Positions 44,051-54,264 are shown, counted from the stretch's first letter. The stretch is 64,000 bases of DNA from Bacteroidales bacterium (GCA_003150235.1 QAMW01000009.1:54639-118638); one strand, 5' to 3'. Program-made: numbers and translations. The notes: generated by a model from the letters alone, not told the origin.

Positions 44051-45217
44051 ATGAGCGACCAACGCTATGACATGAGGGGCGTATCGGCATCTAAGGAAGA
44101 TGTACACAACGCCATCAAAAATATCGACAAAGGGTTATATCCCAAGGCATTCTGCAAGATAATCCCCGATTATCTCGGTGGCGACCCGGAGTATTGCAAT
44201 ATCATGCATGCCGACGGGGCGGGCACAAAATCATCGCTCGCATATATCTACTGGAAAGAGACCGGGGATTTAAGTGTATGGAAAGGTATCGCACAGGATG
44301 CCCTCATAATGAACATCGATGACTTGCTCTGTGTGGGCGCAACCGATAATATCCTCGTAAGCTCGACTATAGGACGCAACAAGATGCTTATCTCCGGCGA
44401 GGTTATCGCCGCAATCATAAACGGCACGGAAGAACTGCTTGACGAATTGCGCGAAATGGGCGTGACCATCTATAGCACCGGTGGCGAAACCGCAGATGTG
44501 GGTGATCTCGTGCGCTCGATTATAGTAGACAGTACTGTAACCTGCCGTATGAAACGCAGCGATGTGATAGACAACGCCAACATCAAGGGAGGCGATGTAA
44601 TCGTAGGACTTGCCAGCTACGGCAAAGCCGACTATGAGCATGAATATAACGGCGGAATGGGTTCAAACGGTCTCACCTCGGCACGTCATGACGTGTTCTG
44701 CCATGAACTTGCCGTAAAATATCCCGAAAGCTATGATGCAGCAATGCCCGAATCGCTTGTATATTCCGGTAATATGCACCTGCTCGATGAAGTAGAAGGC
44801 ACACCGCTCGATGCGGGCAAACTCGTACTCTCTCCTACCCGCACCTATGCGCCAGTAATCAAGAAACTCCTTGACGAAATGCGCAAAAAGATTCACGGCA
44901 TGGTACACTGTTCCGGCGGTGCACAGACCAAAATCATGCATTTTGTCACCGATAAACATGTAATAAAAGATAACCTCTTCCCTGTTCCCCCGCTATTCGA
45001 CATGATTCAGCGCGAGTCGGGCACCGACTGGAAAGAGATGTACAAAGTGTTCAACATGGGACACCGTATGGAAATATATGTTGCGCCCGAAGACGCAGCC
45101 CGCGTCATCGAGATTTCCGAGTCAATGGGCATTCCGGCACGTATTGTCGGAAGAGTCGAAGACGCCGAGACAAACAAGCTGACAATCATTTCCGAAAAAG
45201 GTACATTCGAGTATTAA
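44051..45217 (+). CDS. purM: Phosphoribosylformylglycinamidine cyclo-ligase (AIR synthase)
   Basis: Closes the imidazole ring in purine synthesis, ATP-dependent. The 388-residue PurM-fold protein has DGAGTKSSLAY near the N-terminus, DALIMNIDDLLCVGA, GGETADVGDLV, GSNGLTSARHDVF and HCSGGAQTKI, then NMGHRMEIYV. The Bacteroidetes version is longer than the 345-residue enterobacterial enzyme. It is followed after five bases by a membrane-bound transglycosylase gene. Confidence 0.92.
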   Translation: MSDQRYDMRGVSASKEDVHNAIKNIDKGLYPKAFCKIIPDYLGGDPEYCNIMHADGAGTKSSLAYIYWKETGDLSVWKGIAQDALIMNIDDLLCVGATDNILVSSTIGRNKMLISGEVIAAIINGTEELLDELREMGVTIYSTGGETADVGDLVRSIIVDSTVTCRMKRSDVIDNANIKGGDVIVGLASYGKADYEHEYNGGMGSNGLTSARHDVFCHELAVKYPESYDAAMPESLVYSGNMHLLDEVEGTPLDAGKLVLSPTRTYAPVIKKLLDEMRKKIHGMVHCSGGAQTKIMHFVTDKHVIKDNLFPVPPLFDMIQRESGTDWKEMYKVFNMGHRMEIYVAPEDAARVIEISESMGIPARIVGRVEDAETNKLTIISEKGTFEY

Positions 45218-45222
45218 CCCCG

Positions 45223-46608
45223 ATGCGAGGTCTTTGTCTGTTAACACTCCTCCTGCTTGTCATCCCGGCGCTAAGTCCGGGGTGCAAGCGCGGACATTCC
45301 GGAGTCACTGACAATAATGACTCAATACACCCGTTGCCCGACACGCTCCGCGTCGGCACTCTTTACAGCCCTACTTCCTATTTCATCTACCGCGAAGAGA
45401 AGATGGGCTACGACTATGACCTGATATCGCGATTCGGGAAAGACAAAGGGATTGTAATCGACCTTGAGGTGGCTCCGAGTCTTTCAGCACTCATTGAGAT
45501 GATGGATTCCGGGAAGATTGATGTCGCGGCTTACGAGATACCTATCACTGCGGAATATCGCAATCATGTGATACCGTGTGGCACGGAAAACATCACCCAC
45601 CAGGTACTCGTACAGCCCAAAAAGGGACAAGACGAGCGCATCACTGACGTGACTCAGCTTGTAGGCAAAGAAATCTATGTCGAGAAAGACTCGAAGTACC
45701 AGCACCGTCTCAACAACCTCAACGACGAGATAGGCGGTGGTATCATAATACATACCGTCGCGGAAGACACTCTCATCACCGAAGACCTTATTGAAATGGT
45801 ATCCAACGGAAAGATTCCGTTGACAGTCGTCGACAGCGATATCGCGCAACTCAACAAGACCTATTACAACTCCCTTGACATCGGCATGGAGATAAGTTTT
45901 CCGCAGCGCTCTTCATGGGGTGTCACTCCGGGAAAAGAATGGCTTGCCGATAGCATTGACACATGGTTTGCCGACAGTGAACCGCAAAACATGCAGGCGC
46001 GTCTGCTTAAACGCTATTTCGAGCTTAGTAAAGAGAATCCGGAATACAACATTGACCTTTCGCGAGGGAAAATATCGCCTTATGACCACCTGTTCCGCAA
46101 ATATGCGTCGCAGATTGACTGGGATTGGCGCGTACTTGCATCTCAGGGGTATGCCGAAAGTCACTTTGACTCGACGGTGGTATCATGGGCCGGCGCACGC
46201 GGCATCATGCAGATTATGCCACGCACTGCAAATGCATACGGACTACCGGCATCTCAGATTACAAATCCGGAAGCTAATATAAAGACTGCCGTAGCCATTA
46301 TAAAAGACCTTGACAATTCGCTAAAGAAACATGTGCCTGACCCTACGGAACGGCGCAAGTTTGTCCTGGCTGCATACAATTCAGGCATAGCCCATATATA
46401 TGACGCAATTGCACTTGCAAAAAAGTATGGCAAAAATCCTCAGGTGTGGAGCGGCAATGTCGAGGAAGCGCTCCTGATGAAGGCTAATCCGGAATATTAC
46501 AATGACCCGGTATGTAAATTCGGCTATTTCCGAGGGCGCCAGACAACGCAATACGTAATAAAAGTGCTCGATTTTTATGAGCGATGCAGAAAGCAGATTG
46601 CGGTCTAA
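45223..46608 (+). CDS. mltF: MltF-like membrane-bound lytic transglycosylase lipoprotein
   Basis: A 461-residue lipoprotein with lipobox LSPGC near residue 21. Residues about 40-275 form an ABC-transporter solute-binding-like domain (LRVGTLYSPTSYFIY, YDYDLISRFGKDKG, DVAAYEIPIT), and about 285-455 an SLT domain with the catalytic Glu in SQGYAESHFDS, SWAGARGIMQIMP and AAYNSGIAHI. MltF cleaves peptidoglycan glycan strands, with the regulatory domain modulating activity. Downstream of purM and immediately before the DUF3332 lipoprotein. Confidence 0.92.
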   Translation: MRGLCLLTLLLLVIPALSPGCKRGHSGVTDNNDSIHPLPDTLRVGTLYSPTSYFIYREEKMGYDYDLISRFGKDKGIVIDLEVAPSLSALIEMMDSGKIDVAAYEIPITAEYRNHVIPCGTENITHQVLVQPKKGQDERITDVTQLVGKEIYVEKDSKYQHRLNNLNDEIGGGIIIHTVAEDTLITEDLIEMVSNGKIPLTVVDSDIAQLNKTYYNSLDIGMEISFPQRSSWGVTPGKEWLADSIDTWFADSEPQNMQARLLKRYFELSKENPEYNIDLSRGKISPYDHLFRKYASQIDWDWRVLASQGYAESHFDSTVVSWAGARGIMQIMPRTANAYGLPASQITNPEANIKTAVAIIKDLDNSLKKHVPDPTERRKFVLAAYNSGIAHIYDAIALAKKYGKNPQVWSGNVEEALLMKANPEYYNDPVCKFGYFRGRQTTQYVIKVLDFYERCRKQIAV

Positions 46609-46657
46609 TAAATAACAACCTATTCATTCAATAAACCCAAACAAAAAACTTTCTATT

Positions 46658-47206
46658 ATGAAAAAGAAGTATCTTAGCGTTGCAGTAGTGCTTGCCTTAG
46701 CGGCATCAATGGTGTCGACCTCTTGCATCGGCAAGTTTGCCTTAACAAACAAACTGCTTACATGGAACAATACAATAGATAATAAATTTGTCAACGAGCT
46801 TGTGTTCATTGCATTCTGGATTATTCCTGTTTACGAGGTGGCAGCAGCAGCCGATTTGCTCGTAATCAACAGCATTGAGTTCTGGAGCGGAAACAATCCG
46901 GTCGCATGCGGTACAAAAGTCATCGACGGTCAGGACGGGAAGTATATCGTGGAGTGCGACCAGAATGGATACACAATCACAAGCGAAAACGACGGCAGCG
47001 TTGTGCGCCTCGACTTCGACGACAGCGACCGTAGCTGGAGTGTCAGCGCCAATGGCGGCGAAAGCTACAAGCTGATGACATTTATCGATGACACCCATGT
47101 CGAAATGATTGCCCCCGACGGAACCATGCAACCGGTAGAACTGTCACACGGTGGAGTGCTTGCTTACGAAAGCATCGCAACAGGAAAGATGTTTGCGCGC
47201 CGATGA
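46658..47206 (+). CDS. DUF3332 lipoprotein
   Basis: A 182-residue lipoprotein with lipobox STSC near residue 23. The start of the mature protein has the DUF3332 core: GKFALTNKLLTWNNTI, NKFVNELVFIAFWIIPVYE, ADLLVINSIEFWSGNNP. The C-terminal half is beta-rich. The function of the family is unknown. The stop overlaps the M23 peptidase start (ATGA), which suggests coupled expression. Confidence 0.85.
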   Translation: MKKKYLSVAVVLALAASMVSTSCIGKFALTNKLLTWNNTIDNKFVNELVFIAFWIIPVYEVAAAADLLVINSIEFWSGNNPVACGTKVIDGQDGKYIVECDQNGYTITSENDGSVVRLDFDDSDRSWSVSANGGESYKLMTFIDDTHVEMIAPDGTMQPVELSHGGVLAYESIATGKMFARR

Positions 47207-48870
47207 AGAAACGCGACATTGTATTTACAGCATTGGTTGCAACTACGCTTTCAATCAATGCAGCTGAACTACCCGACCTTGCCAAACCGCTCAACATACC
47301 TCTTTTGTTGAGCGGTAATTTTGGAGAGCTGCGCAATAATCACTTCCATTCCGGACTCGATTTCAAGACACAGGGGCGTACAGGATTTCCCATATATTGT
47401 GCAGCCGACGGATATGTGTCGCGCATCGTGGTATCGCCCTGGGGATTTGGACGAGCCGTATATGTAGTACACCCCGACCTCGGTATCACTACGGTCTACG
47501 GACATCTTGATGCATTTGCCCCTAAAATCGACAAACGTGTCCGCGATATCCAGTATGAGCGCGAGACATTTTCAGTCGACTTGTCATTCACGCCCGGAGA
47601 AATACCCGTTACCAAAGGGGAACGTATCGCTACAAGCGGCAACGCGGGGTCGTCGGGCGGACCGCACCTCCACATGGACATCAGAGATACCGACAGCGAG
47701 GATCCGCTCGACCCGATGCCTTATTTCAAGAAATACATCAAGGATGATATAGCACCCGAGATACGGTCAATCGCCCTCTATCCTGTAAAAGGTGAGGGTG
47801 AAGTAACGGGGAAAACGACACCCGATATTCACCTTCCTGCTGCCTTCAGGCAACCGTTCACAGCATGGGGAAAAGTGATTGCAGGCATAAAAGCATACGA
47901 TAAAATGACCGGGACCGCCAACATATATGGAGTGAAGCATCTGTCACTTACGGTTGACGGCAAAGAAGTATATCGGCGCACCGTGGACCGCTTCAGCTTT
48001 GCCACTACGAAGGCGGTCAACACACTCGTGGACTATGCCGGAGTAATCAACAACGGGTCATGGACCATGTGGACTTACCAACCGGCATCTGCGCCTCTCG
48101 GCTATATGGTAGAGGCTGTAGAAAGAGGCATAATCGACATAAATGAGGAAAGGGATTATAAGTGTGAATGGACATTGACCGACGAACATGGCAATACACG
48201 TAGGCTTCCGTTTATAATTAAAGGTGTGAAAGAACCGATTACTGCAAAAGCTGCCAAAGGGGACCGGTTTAATCATGACGGGAAGAACAGCTGGACGGGC
48301 GACGGGATTAGAGTCGTATTACCTGCAGGGACACTTTACGATGATATCGATTTCACTGTCACCACGACACCATCGGCATCCTACTTGACGCCTGTCTACA
48401 AAATTGCCGACCGCACCATACCTGTCGCCGGAGAATATACGGTTGAAATCGACCTGTCGAGTGACACCATTGCCGACAAGCAAAAATACGTACTTGTCCG
48501 TACCGGCGGCAAAAGAGTGACCCGCGTGGATGCCACATACGACAATGGCGTAATCAAAGGCTCGCCAAGCTCATTCGGTTCATTTGCCGTTACTACAGAC
48601 ACGCGACCGCCTGTAATCAAACCGGAACTACCGGCGACATGGAGAAAGAAAAGGAAAATAAGTTTTATTATCAGTGATAATCTCAGCGGGATAAGAAGCT
48701 GGCGAGGTGAAATCGACGGCAAATTCGCACTGTTTGAACTTGACGGAAAGACCGGACGACTCAGCTTCAGGATGGATGAAGAACGAATTCCCTTAAAGAA
48801 AAATCACAAAGTGACGCTAACAGTGACCGATGCCGCCGGCAATGTCGCGGATTGGCATGGTGAATTTTGA
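47203..48870 (+). CDS. M23-family metallopeptidase, exported
   Basis: A 555-residue protein with a signal peptide ending near residue 20. The M23 (LytM-like) domain at about residues 30-180 has the zinc ligands in HFHSGLD and HLHMD, with the intervening GYVSRI and YGHLD stretches. The remainder (about residues 190-555) consists of beta-sandwich domains. LytM enzymes cleave peptidoglycan cross-links. The close neighbour MltF-like enzyme suggests a cell-wall remodelling cluster. Confidence 0.87.
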   Translation: MKKRDIVFTALVATTLSINAAELPDLAKPLNIPLLLSGNFGELRNNHFHSGLDFKTQGRTGFPIYCAADGYVSRIVVSPWGFGRAVYVVHPDLGITTVYGHLDAFAPKIDKRVRDIQYERETFSVDLSFTPGEIPVTKGERIATSGNAGSSGGPHLHMDIRDTDSEDPLDPMPYFKKYIKDDIAPEIRSIALYPVKGEGEVTGKTTPDIHLPAAFRQPFTAWGKVIAGIKAYDKMTGTANIYGVKHLSLTVDGKEVYRRTVDRFSFATTKAVNTLVDYAGVINNGSWTMWTYQPASAPLGYMVEAVERGIIDINEERDYKCEWTLTDEHGNTRRLPFIIKGVKEPITAKAAKGDRFNHDGKNSWTGDGIRVVLPAGTLYDDIDFTVTTTPSASYLTPVYKIADRTIPVAGEYTVEIDLSSDTIADKQKYVLVRTGGKRVTRVDATYDNGVIKGSPSSFGSFAVTTDTRPPVIKPELPATWRKKRKISFIISDNLSGIRSWRGEIDGKFALFELDGKTGRLSFRMDEERIPLKKNHKVTLTVTDAAGNVADWHGEF

Positions 48871-48896
48871 CATCATCCAAATTTTTAATCGCATAC

Positions 48897-48927
48897 TTGC
48901 TTTTGTAGCGGCAAAACATTATCTTTG
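48897..48927 (+). promoter_or_regulatory. Promoter of the phosphohexomutase gene
   Basis: TTG at 48897-48899, a 20-base spacer and TATCTTTG at 48920-48927 fit the consensus. The -7 box lies 37 bases before the ATG at 48965, which rules out the longer upstream open frame. Confidence 0.75.
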
Positions 48928-48964
48928 CCCTATAACTACTCAAAATCAAAAAAATAATACCAAC

Positions 48965-50716
48965 ATGGAGAATGAAGATTTGATGAAAGAAGTAATCGCG
49001 AAAGCTAACAGTTGGCTTGGAGACGGTTACGACGAAGAGACGAAAGTTGAAGTACGTCGCATGCTTGACGCCGAAGATAAGACAGAACTTATTGATTCTT
49101 TCTATCGTGACCTTGAATTTGGCACAGGTGGTCTACGTGGCATCATGGGAGCCGGAAGCAACCGCATGAACAAGTACACTGTCGGAGCAGCCACCCAGGG
49201 TCTTGCCAACTACCTGAAGGTAGCCTTCAAGGATCTGCCCGAAATTTCGGTTGTAGTAGGTCATGACGTGCGTAACAACAGCCGCCTTTTCGCAGAAATC
49301 GTAGCAGACGTATTTTCGGCAAACGGCATAAAGGTGTATCTGTTTGACAGTTTCCGTCCTACTCCGGAATTGTCTTATGCCATCCGTGAACTCGGTTGCC
49401 AGAGCGGTGTCAACATCACTGCATCTCACAACCCCAAGGAATATAACGGCTACAAGGCATACTGGTCAGACGGCGCACAGATTATTGCTCCTCACGACAC
49501 CAACATCATAGAATATGTAGAGAAAATCGCAGGTGTAGGAGAAGTGAAATTCCATGGCGACAAGTCTAAAATCACTATCATCGGTGATGAAATCGACAAG
49601 AAATTCCTTGCGGCAATCAAGGGTCTGCAGCTCAGCCCCGATGCCGTAGCTAAATATCATGACCTGAAGATAGTGTACACCCCTATCCACGGCACCGGTG
49701 TGAAACTTATCCCCGAGTCATTGCGTAACTACGGATTCACCAATATCATCAACGTGCCGGAACAGGATGTGACGAGCGGTGACTTCCCCACTGTAGAATC
49801 GCCTAACCCTGAAAATCCCTCGGCGATGGCGATGGCAATCGCAAAGGCAAAGGAAGTGGGTGCCGACCTTATCCTTGCTTCTGACCCTGATGCCGACCGT
49901 ATCGGTTGCGTACTCCGTGATGACAACGGCGAGTATGTGCTTATCAACGGCAACCAGATTGTCATGATTCTTCTCAACTACATCATGACCCGCAACAAGG
50001 AGATGGGCAAGATTACCGGCAACGAGTATATCGTAAAGACTATCGTCACCACCGAGACCATCAAGTCAATCGCCGACAAGAATGGCTTCAAGATATATGA
50101 CTGCTACACCGGCTTCAAGTGGATTGCAGCCGTAATCCGTGAAAACGAAGGCGTAGGGCGTTATCTTGGCGGTGGAGAGGAAAGCTACGGCTTCCTTGCA
50201 GAAGATTTCTGTCGCGACAAGGATGCAGTATCGGCAATATCATTGATGGCAGAGGCACTCGCATGGGCAAAGACCAAGAACATGAACTTCCTCCAGATGC
50301 TTCAGGATATCTATATCAAGTACGGCTATTCTCACGAAGCAGGTATCTCGTTGGTACGCAAAGGCAAGTCAGGAGCCGAGGAGATTATCGCCATCATGAA
50401 GGAATTCCGCGCCAATCCGCCTAAGCAGCTTGCAGGAAGCGACGTTGTGCTTGTTAAGGATTATGCCGACCTCAATATGAAAAATCTGAAGACCGGTGAA
50501 GTCACAAAGATGGATATGCCTACAACAAGCAATGTGCTCCAATATTTCACTGCCGACGGCACCAAAGTATCTGTACGTCCCTCAGGAACAGAACCTAAGA
50601 TTAAATTCTATGTTGAAGTGAGAGGTGTCATGAACAGTGCTGCCGACTATGAGAAGGCAAACAACGAGGCTGATGCTAAGATTCAGCAGATCAAGAAAGA
50701 TCTCGGCGTTGACTGA
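48965..50716 (+). CDS. Phosphoglucomutase/phosphomannomutase
   Basis: An alpha-D-phosphohexomutase of 583 residues. The catalytic phosphoserine is S154 in TASHNPKEYNG. The Mg-binding loop DPDADRIG, the sugar-specificity loop GGGEESYGF and the phosphate-binding RPSGTEPKIKFY are all present. The EESYG loop suggests glucose-type substrates. The long length and the N-terminal helix resemble the PgcA/Pgm2-like group. The ATG at 48965 is preferred because the promoter lies between it and the earlier open frame. Confidence 0.9.
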   Translation: MENEDLMKEVIAKANSWLGDGYDEETKVEVRRMLDAEDKTELIDSFYRDLEFGTGGLRGIMGAGSNRMNKYTVGAATQGLANYLKVAFKDLPEISVVVGHDVRNNSRLFAEIVADVFSANGIKVYLFDSFRPTPELSYAIRELGCQSGVNITASHNPKEYNGYKAYWSDGAQIIAPHDTNIIEYVEKIAGVGEVKFHGDKSKITIIGDEIDKKFLAAIKGLQLSPDAVAKYHDLKIVYTPIHGTGVKLIPESLRNYGFTNIINVPEQDVTSGDFPTVESPNPENPSAMAMAIAKAKEVGADLILASDPDADRIGCVLRDDNGEYVLINGNQIVMILLNYIMTRNKEMGKITGNEYIVKTIVTTETIKSIADKNGFKIYDCYTGFKWIAAVIRENEGVGRYLGGGEESYGFLAEDFCRDKDAVSAISLMAEALAWAKTKNMNFLQMLQDIYIKYGYSHEAGISLVRKGKSGAEEIIAIMKEFRANPPKQLAGSDVVLVKDYADLNMKNLKTGEVTKMDMPTTSNVLQYFTADGTKVSVRPSGTEPKIKFYVEVRGVMNSAADYEKANNEADAKIQQIKKDLGVD

Positions 50717-50744
50717 TAGACCTATATTAACTGACGAATAACAT

Positions 50745-50785
50745 TTACGGGCGATCCCACATCACAGGCGGTCGCCCGTAATTTA
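50745..50785 (+). terminator. Terminator of the phosphohexomutase gene
   Basis: TTACGGGCGA and TCGCCCGTAA stem, with a 15-base loop and a short TTT run. Confidence 0.75.
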
Positions 50786-50803
50786 AGTGATTGTTTAAAT
50801 AAT

Positions 50804-51496
50804 ATGGAAGTAGTTTACGAAGACAATCATCTCATCATCGTCAACAAGGCTCCAGGCGAAATAGTGCAGGGTGACAAAACCGGCGACCGCCCGCTTGTTG
50901 AAGAACTTAAGATATGGCTTAAAGAAAAATACGCCAAACCCGGCAATGTATTCTGCGGTGTCATCCATCGTCTTGACCGCCCCGTCGGAGGTCTCGTGAT
51001 ATTCGCCAAGACATCCAAGGCGTTAGCACGTATGAACGAAATGTTCCGCAACGGTGAAGTAAAAAAAACATATTGGGCGATAACCCGCAACCGTCCGCCA
51101 AAAGAAGCCGACACGCTCACCCATTATATCACCTCTACGGAGCGCAACAACAAGTCGTATGCATCGCCAACGGAGAAAAAAGGTGCGCAGAAAGCGATAC
51201 TGCAATATCGCCACATAGCTTCATCCGACCGTTACCATCTGCTTGAGATAAACCTTCTCACGGGCAGGAAACATCAGATACGTGTACAGATGTCAGCTAT
51301 AGGATGCCCTATAAAAGGAGACCTGAAGTATGGCGACAAACGCAGTAATCCCGACGGATGTATCTCACTGCTGTCACATCGCATCGAATTCACCCATCCT
51401 GTAAGCGGTGAAAAGATAGATATCACAGCTCCTCTGCCCGACGACAATCTGTGGCGCGCTCTTGCCGCAGACATTCAAAATCAGGTCAAAGATTAA
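50804..51496 (+). CDS. RluA-family pseudouridine synthase
   Basis: A 230-residue RNA-modifying enzyme. The catalytic Asp is D58 in HRLDRPVGGLVIFAKT. Other family parts are YWAI, LTGRKHQIRVQM and LLSHRIEFTHP. It lacks an N-terminal S4 domain, so it is of the RluA-core type. The exact rRNA or tRNA target cannot be read from sequence. The stop overlaps the convergent aminopeptidase gene by 11 bases. Confidence 0.9.
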   Translation: MEVVYEDNHLIIVNKAPGEIVQGDKTGDRPLVEELKIWLKEKYAKPGNVFCGVIHRLDRPVGGLVIFAKTSKALARMNEMFRNGEVKKTYWAITRNRPPKEADTLTHYITSTERNNKSYASPTEKKGAQKAILQYRHIASSDRYHLLEINLLTGRKHQIRVQMSAIGCPIKGDLKYGDKRSNPDGCISLLSHRIEFTHPVSGEKIDITAPLPDDNLWRALAADIQNQVKD

Positions 51497-52787
51497 AAAA
51501 TTTGGTGAAAGCGTCTATTGTGTGGAGATGGTCCTGTGCCGAGGCTGTCTCACGTACAGAGTGCATCGCCCATAAAGCAGCACCCATGTCAACGCCACGC
51601 AAATCCATCTGAGAAGTAAGTATATTGCCCAGAGTCGAGCCGCCCGCCACATCGGAATGATTTACAAAATACTGGCACGGAACATCAGCAGCCTCGCAGA
51701 TGCTTTTAAATACAGCGGCAGAGTCGGCATCGGTCATATACTTGCAGTTGGCATTTATTTTTATCACGGGACCACCCCCTAATACAGGATGGTTTGTCGG
51801 GTCTTGCTTTTCGGGATAATTGGGATGCAATCCGTGGGCATTATCAGCCGATATCATGAAAGACTTGGCTACTCCACGGAGATAATCTTCCTCCGTGCCC
51901 CCAAGAGCCATGATTATGCGCCGACACAGATTCATCAACACGGGCGATGCGGCTCCCTGCTTAGTACCCGATCCGGTCTCCTCATTATCAAATATAGCCA
52001 TAATGCGTGTCTGGGAGCAATCCTCATCGGCAGCAAGCAGGGCGGAAGCGGCGGCATGTACCATTGACAAGTCATCAAGACGCCCTGACGTGATAAACTC
52101 CCCGCCTGTACCGAGCAGACACGCCTGAGTGGTGTCATAAAGCGACAGGTCAAAGTCAATTATATCCTGCGGATTCACATCAAGAGCTTCAGCGACAAGG
52201 CGCAGGATAAATCCGTCCTTTTCCGTGACATTATTAATCATCCCTATCACCGGAAGCATATCTTTCTGCTTCGACAGCGGATTACCGTCGTTGACACCAC
52301 GATTGAAATGAATCGCGAGGTGAGGTATAGTAAGTAGCGGTTCGTCAAACTTGACAAGACGCGTTTCCGGCATAAACGGGTCGCCGGTACGCAGCAACAC
52401 CCTTCCCGCTATGGACAACGGACGGTCAAACCATGTGTAGAGAATCGGTCCGCCGTACACCTCGGTGTTCAGTTTCACTATTCCACCGTCGGAAAGCATT
52501 TCCGGATTAGGCTTTATACGGAAACCGGGTGAATCGCTATGAGCCGCGATAATACGAAATCCGTCGGAAGGAGCACCGTCACCCACGATGAAGGCAAAAA
52601 TAGCGGAGTCATTTTTAGTGACGTAATATTTGCCACCCCATTCAAGACACCAGCGGTCCTGAGGATTAAGCATGGTAAAGCCAGCCTCATCAAGCATCTC
52701 ACGCAGTGTGGCTACCGCATAAAAATTACACACACTTGAGTCCATGAATTCCATCAGACCCTCTATTGTCGCGCCATATTTTGCCAT
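51486..52787 (-). CDS. apeB: M18-family aspartyl aminopeptidase
   Basis: A 433-residue zinc aminopeptidase. The metal and catalytic stretches are AHSDSPGFRIKP, SGRLDDLSMVHA, FDNEETGSGTKQGA, ADNAHGLHPNYPE and VNHSDVAGGSTLGNI. The ATG at 52787 gives MAKYGATIEGLM; an upstream start codon at 52811 lacks a conserved N-terminus. It cleaves N-terminal Asp or Glu. A cytosolic enzyme by lack of a signal. Confidence 0.92.
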   Translation of the reverse strand: MAKYGATIEGLMEFMDSSVCNFYAVATLREMLDEAGFTMLNPQDRWCLEWGGKYYVTKNDSAIFAFIVGDGAPSDGFRIIAAHSDSPGFRIKPNPEMLSDGGIVKLNTEVYGGPILYTWFDRPLSIAGRVLLRTGDPFMPETRLVKFDEPLLTIPHLAIHFNRGVNDGNPLSKQKDMLPVIGMINNVTEKDGFILRLVAEALDVNPQDIIDFDLSLYDTTQACLLGTGGEFITSGRLDDLSMVHAAASALLAADEDCSQTRIMAIFDNEETGSGTKQGAASPVLMNLCRRIIMALGGTEEDYLRGVAKSFMISADNAHGLHPNYPEKQDPTNHPVLGGGPVIKINANCKYMTDADSAAVFKSICEAADVPCQYFVNHSDVAGGSTLGNILTSQMDLRGVDMGAALWAMHSVRETASAQDHLHTIDAFTKFFNL

Positions 52788-52857
52788 AACAGTTATTTTT
52801 ATATACCACAAATATACTACATCACCCCTCCATTTGTCAAGTTTTTCGGATAAAAAA

Positions 52858-54264
52858 TCACTTTATATATGAAGCTGCAGCATCAGTCACAAGAAGCACC
52901 CGGTCATTTCCCGGACCTTCAGGAGCAGCCGCATAACGGAATGTAGCCTGTGACGAGGCATATTCTCCTGCAGGTTCAAATTTGCCGGAAGTCACGTCAT
53001 ACCACCACACACGTTTCTTCACGCCGTTGATTTTATCGAGATTTACCGTAAATGGAGAATTGGTATATGTATAAAGCAACATCCAGTCATCGCCTCTTGC
53101 CGCCACAACCCGCTCATATCGCTGTCCGTTTTCTCCGGCGACTATACTTTGGTCAGGCACAAGCTCATGATAAGGCAACATTTCCATGAGCCGTCGTAAA
53201 TATCTCATCTGGTTATATCCCTCATCGCGCATACCTTCGCGCCAGGTCTTCACCGCTCCGTAAGCACCTACAGGCTCATCTTTCTTCATCTGCATCACCG
53301 AAGAGTGTCCGTAGGTATGACCTGCGGCTCCCGAAAGTACCGACCAGTAAGCATAACGGCGTACATCGGGGGCTTTCCACCACGGCTCGGTAGGGTCATG
53401 CAATCCCTGCGGTATCTCCTCGTAGCTTGGCTCGGCATCAATCACCGGTTTCGCAGGCTGCATTTCGCGCGCAGCTTCCCCATAACGCCAATTATCCTCG
53501 GCTTGCGAAGCCTGTGCCTTATCATCGCCGTCTCCACGGGTCTGGTCATATCTCCTGTGTCCGCTTTGGAACATGTTGAAGTCAAGCCATGGCGCATTGT
53601 GAAACCATGCAATAGATGAAGTACGACCGAATGGATGAAAACTCATAAGATGGCGGTTATCGACACTTCTTATTGACTGTGCGAGAGCCTCCCACACATC
53701 AGACTTTACATCTCCGCGTATATCTCCGCCCATAATCCATATTATATTGGGCTTATCCCTGTAGCGATTGGCAAGGAAAGAGCCGTAAGCCTCCGCCTCA
53801 TCGACATTCATCTTGCCACCTTTGACAAGACCGCCCCATATACATACCATACCTATATATATGCCCTCATCTGCCGCCTTGTCGATAATATAATCCAAAT
53901 GTTGCCAATATCCGTCATTTCCCTCGTTTTCAACAGAGGAAAAATCATACCCTGAGGGATGAGAACAATGACCGTATGCGTTATACGCCGGCACGCCATT
54001 GATTACCTGCACCTGCACTACATTAAATCCTGCCGCAGATGCACCGGAAAGATACTCCACAGCCTCTTCACGGTCAAGACGCTCGGGAAGCAGCCAGCCT
54101 GTGTCACCCATCCAAAAGAAAGGCGTACCGTCGCCATGACAGAAATATCTGCCATCCAGGGTAACTTTAAGGTCACCATGACTCCACGGCAAATCAACAG
54201 CGTTGACATTTATAGCATACATTAGCAATGAAAGCCTGAATATGAAATTAAAGAAACGTGACAT
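52858..54264 (-). CDS. DUF4038 glycoside hydrolase, GH140-like
   Basis: A 468-residue exported protein with signal peptide ending near NVNA (residue 22). The barrel has DLKVTLDGRYFCHGDGTPFFWMGDTGW, AGFNVVQVQVI, GGLVKGG, NIIWIMGGDI and DAEPSYE, as in the DUF4038/GH140 family. Characterised GH140 enzymes release apiose-linked side chains of rhamnogalacturonan II. The C-terminus (from about residue 380) resembles the collagen-binding-like domain that often follows. It is divergent from the GH105-GH106 and GH28 genes. Confidence 0.85.
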   Translation of the reverse strand: MSRFFNFIFRLSLLMYAINVNAVDLPWSHGDLKVTLDGRYFCHGDGTPFFWMGDTGWLLPERLDREEAVEYLSGASAAGFNVVQVQVINGVPAYNAYGHCSHPSGYDFSSVENEGNDGYWQHLDYIIDKAADEGIYIGMVCIWGGLVKGGKMNVDEAEAYGSFLANRYRDKPNIIWIMGGDIRGDVKSDVWEALAQSIRSVDNRHLMSFHPFGRTSSIAWFHNAPWLDFNMFQSGHRRYDQTRGDGDDKAQASQAEDNWRYGEAAREMQPAKPVIDAEPSYEEIPQGLHDPTEPWWKAPDVRRYAYWSVLSGAAGHTYGHSSVMQMKKDEPVGAYGAVKTWREGMRDEGYNQMRYLRRLMEMLPYHELVPDQSIVAGENGQRYERVVAARGDDWMLLYTYTNSPFTVNLDKINGVKKRVWWYDVTSGKFEPAGEYASSQATFRYAAAPEGPGNDRVLLVTDAAASYIK

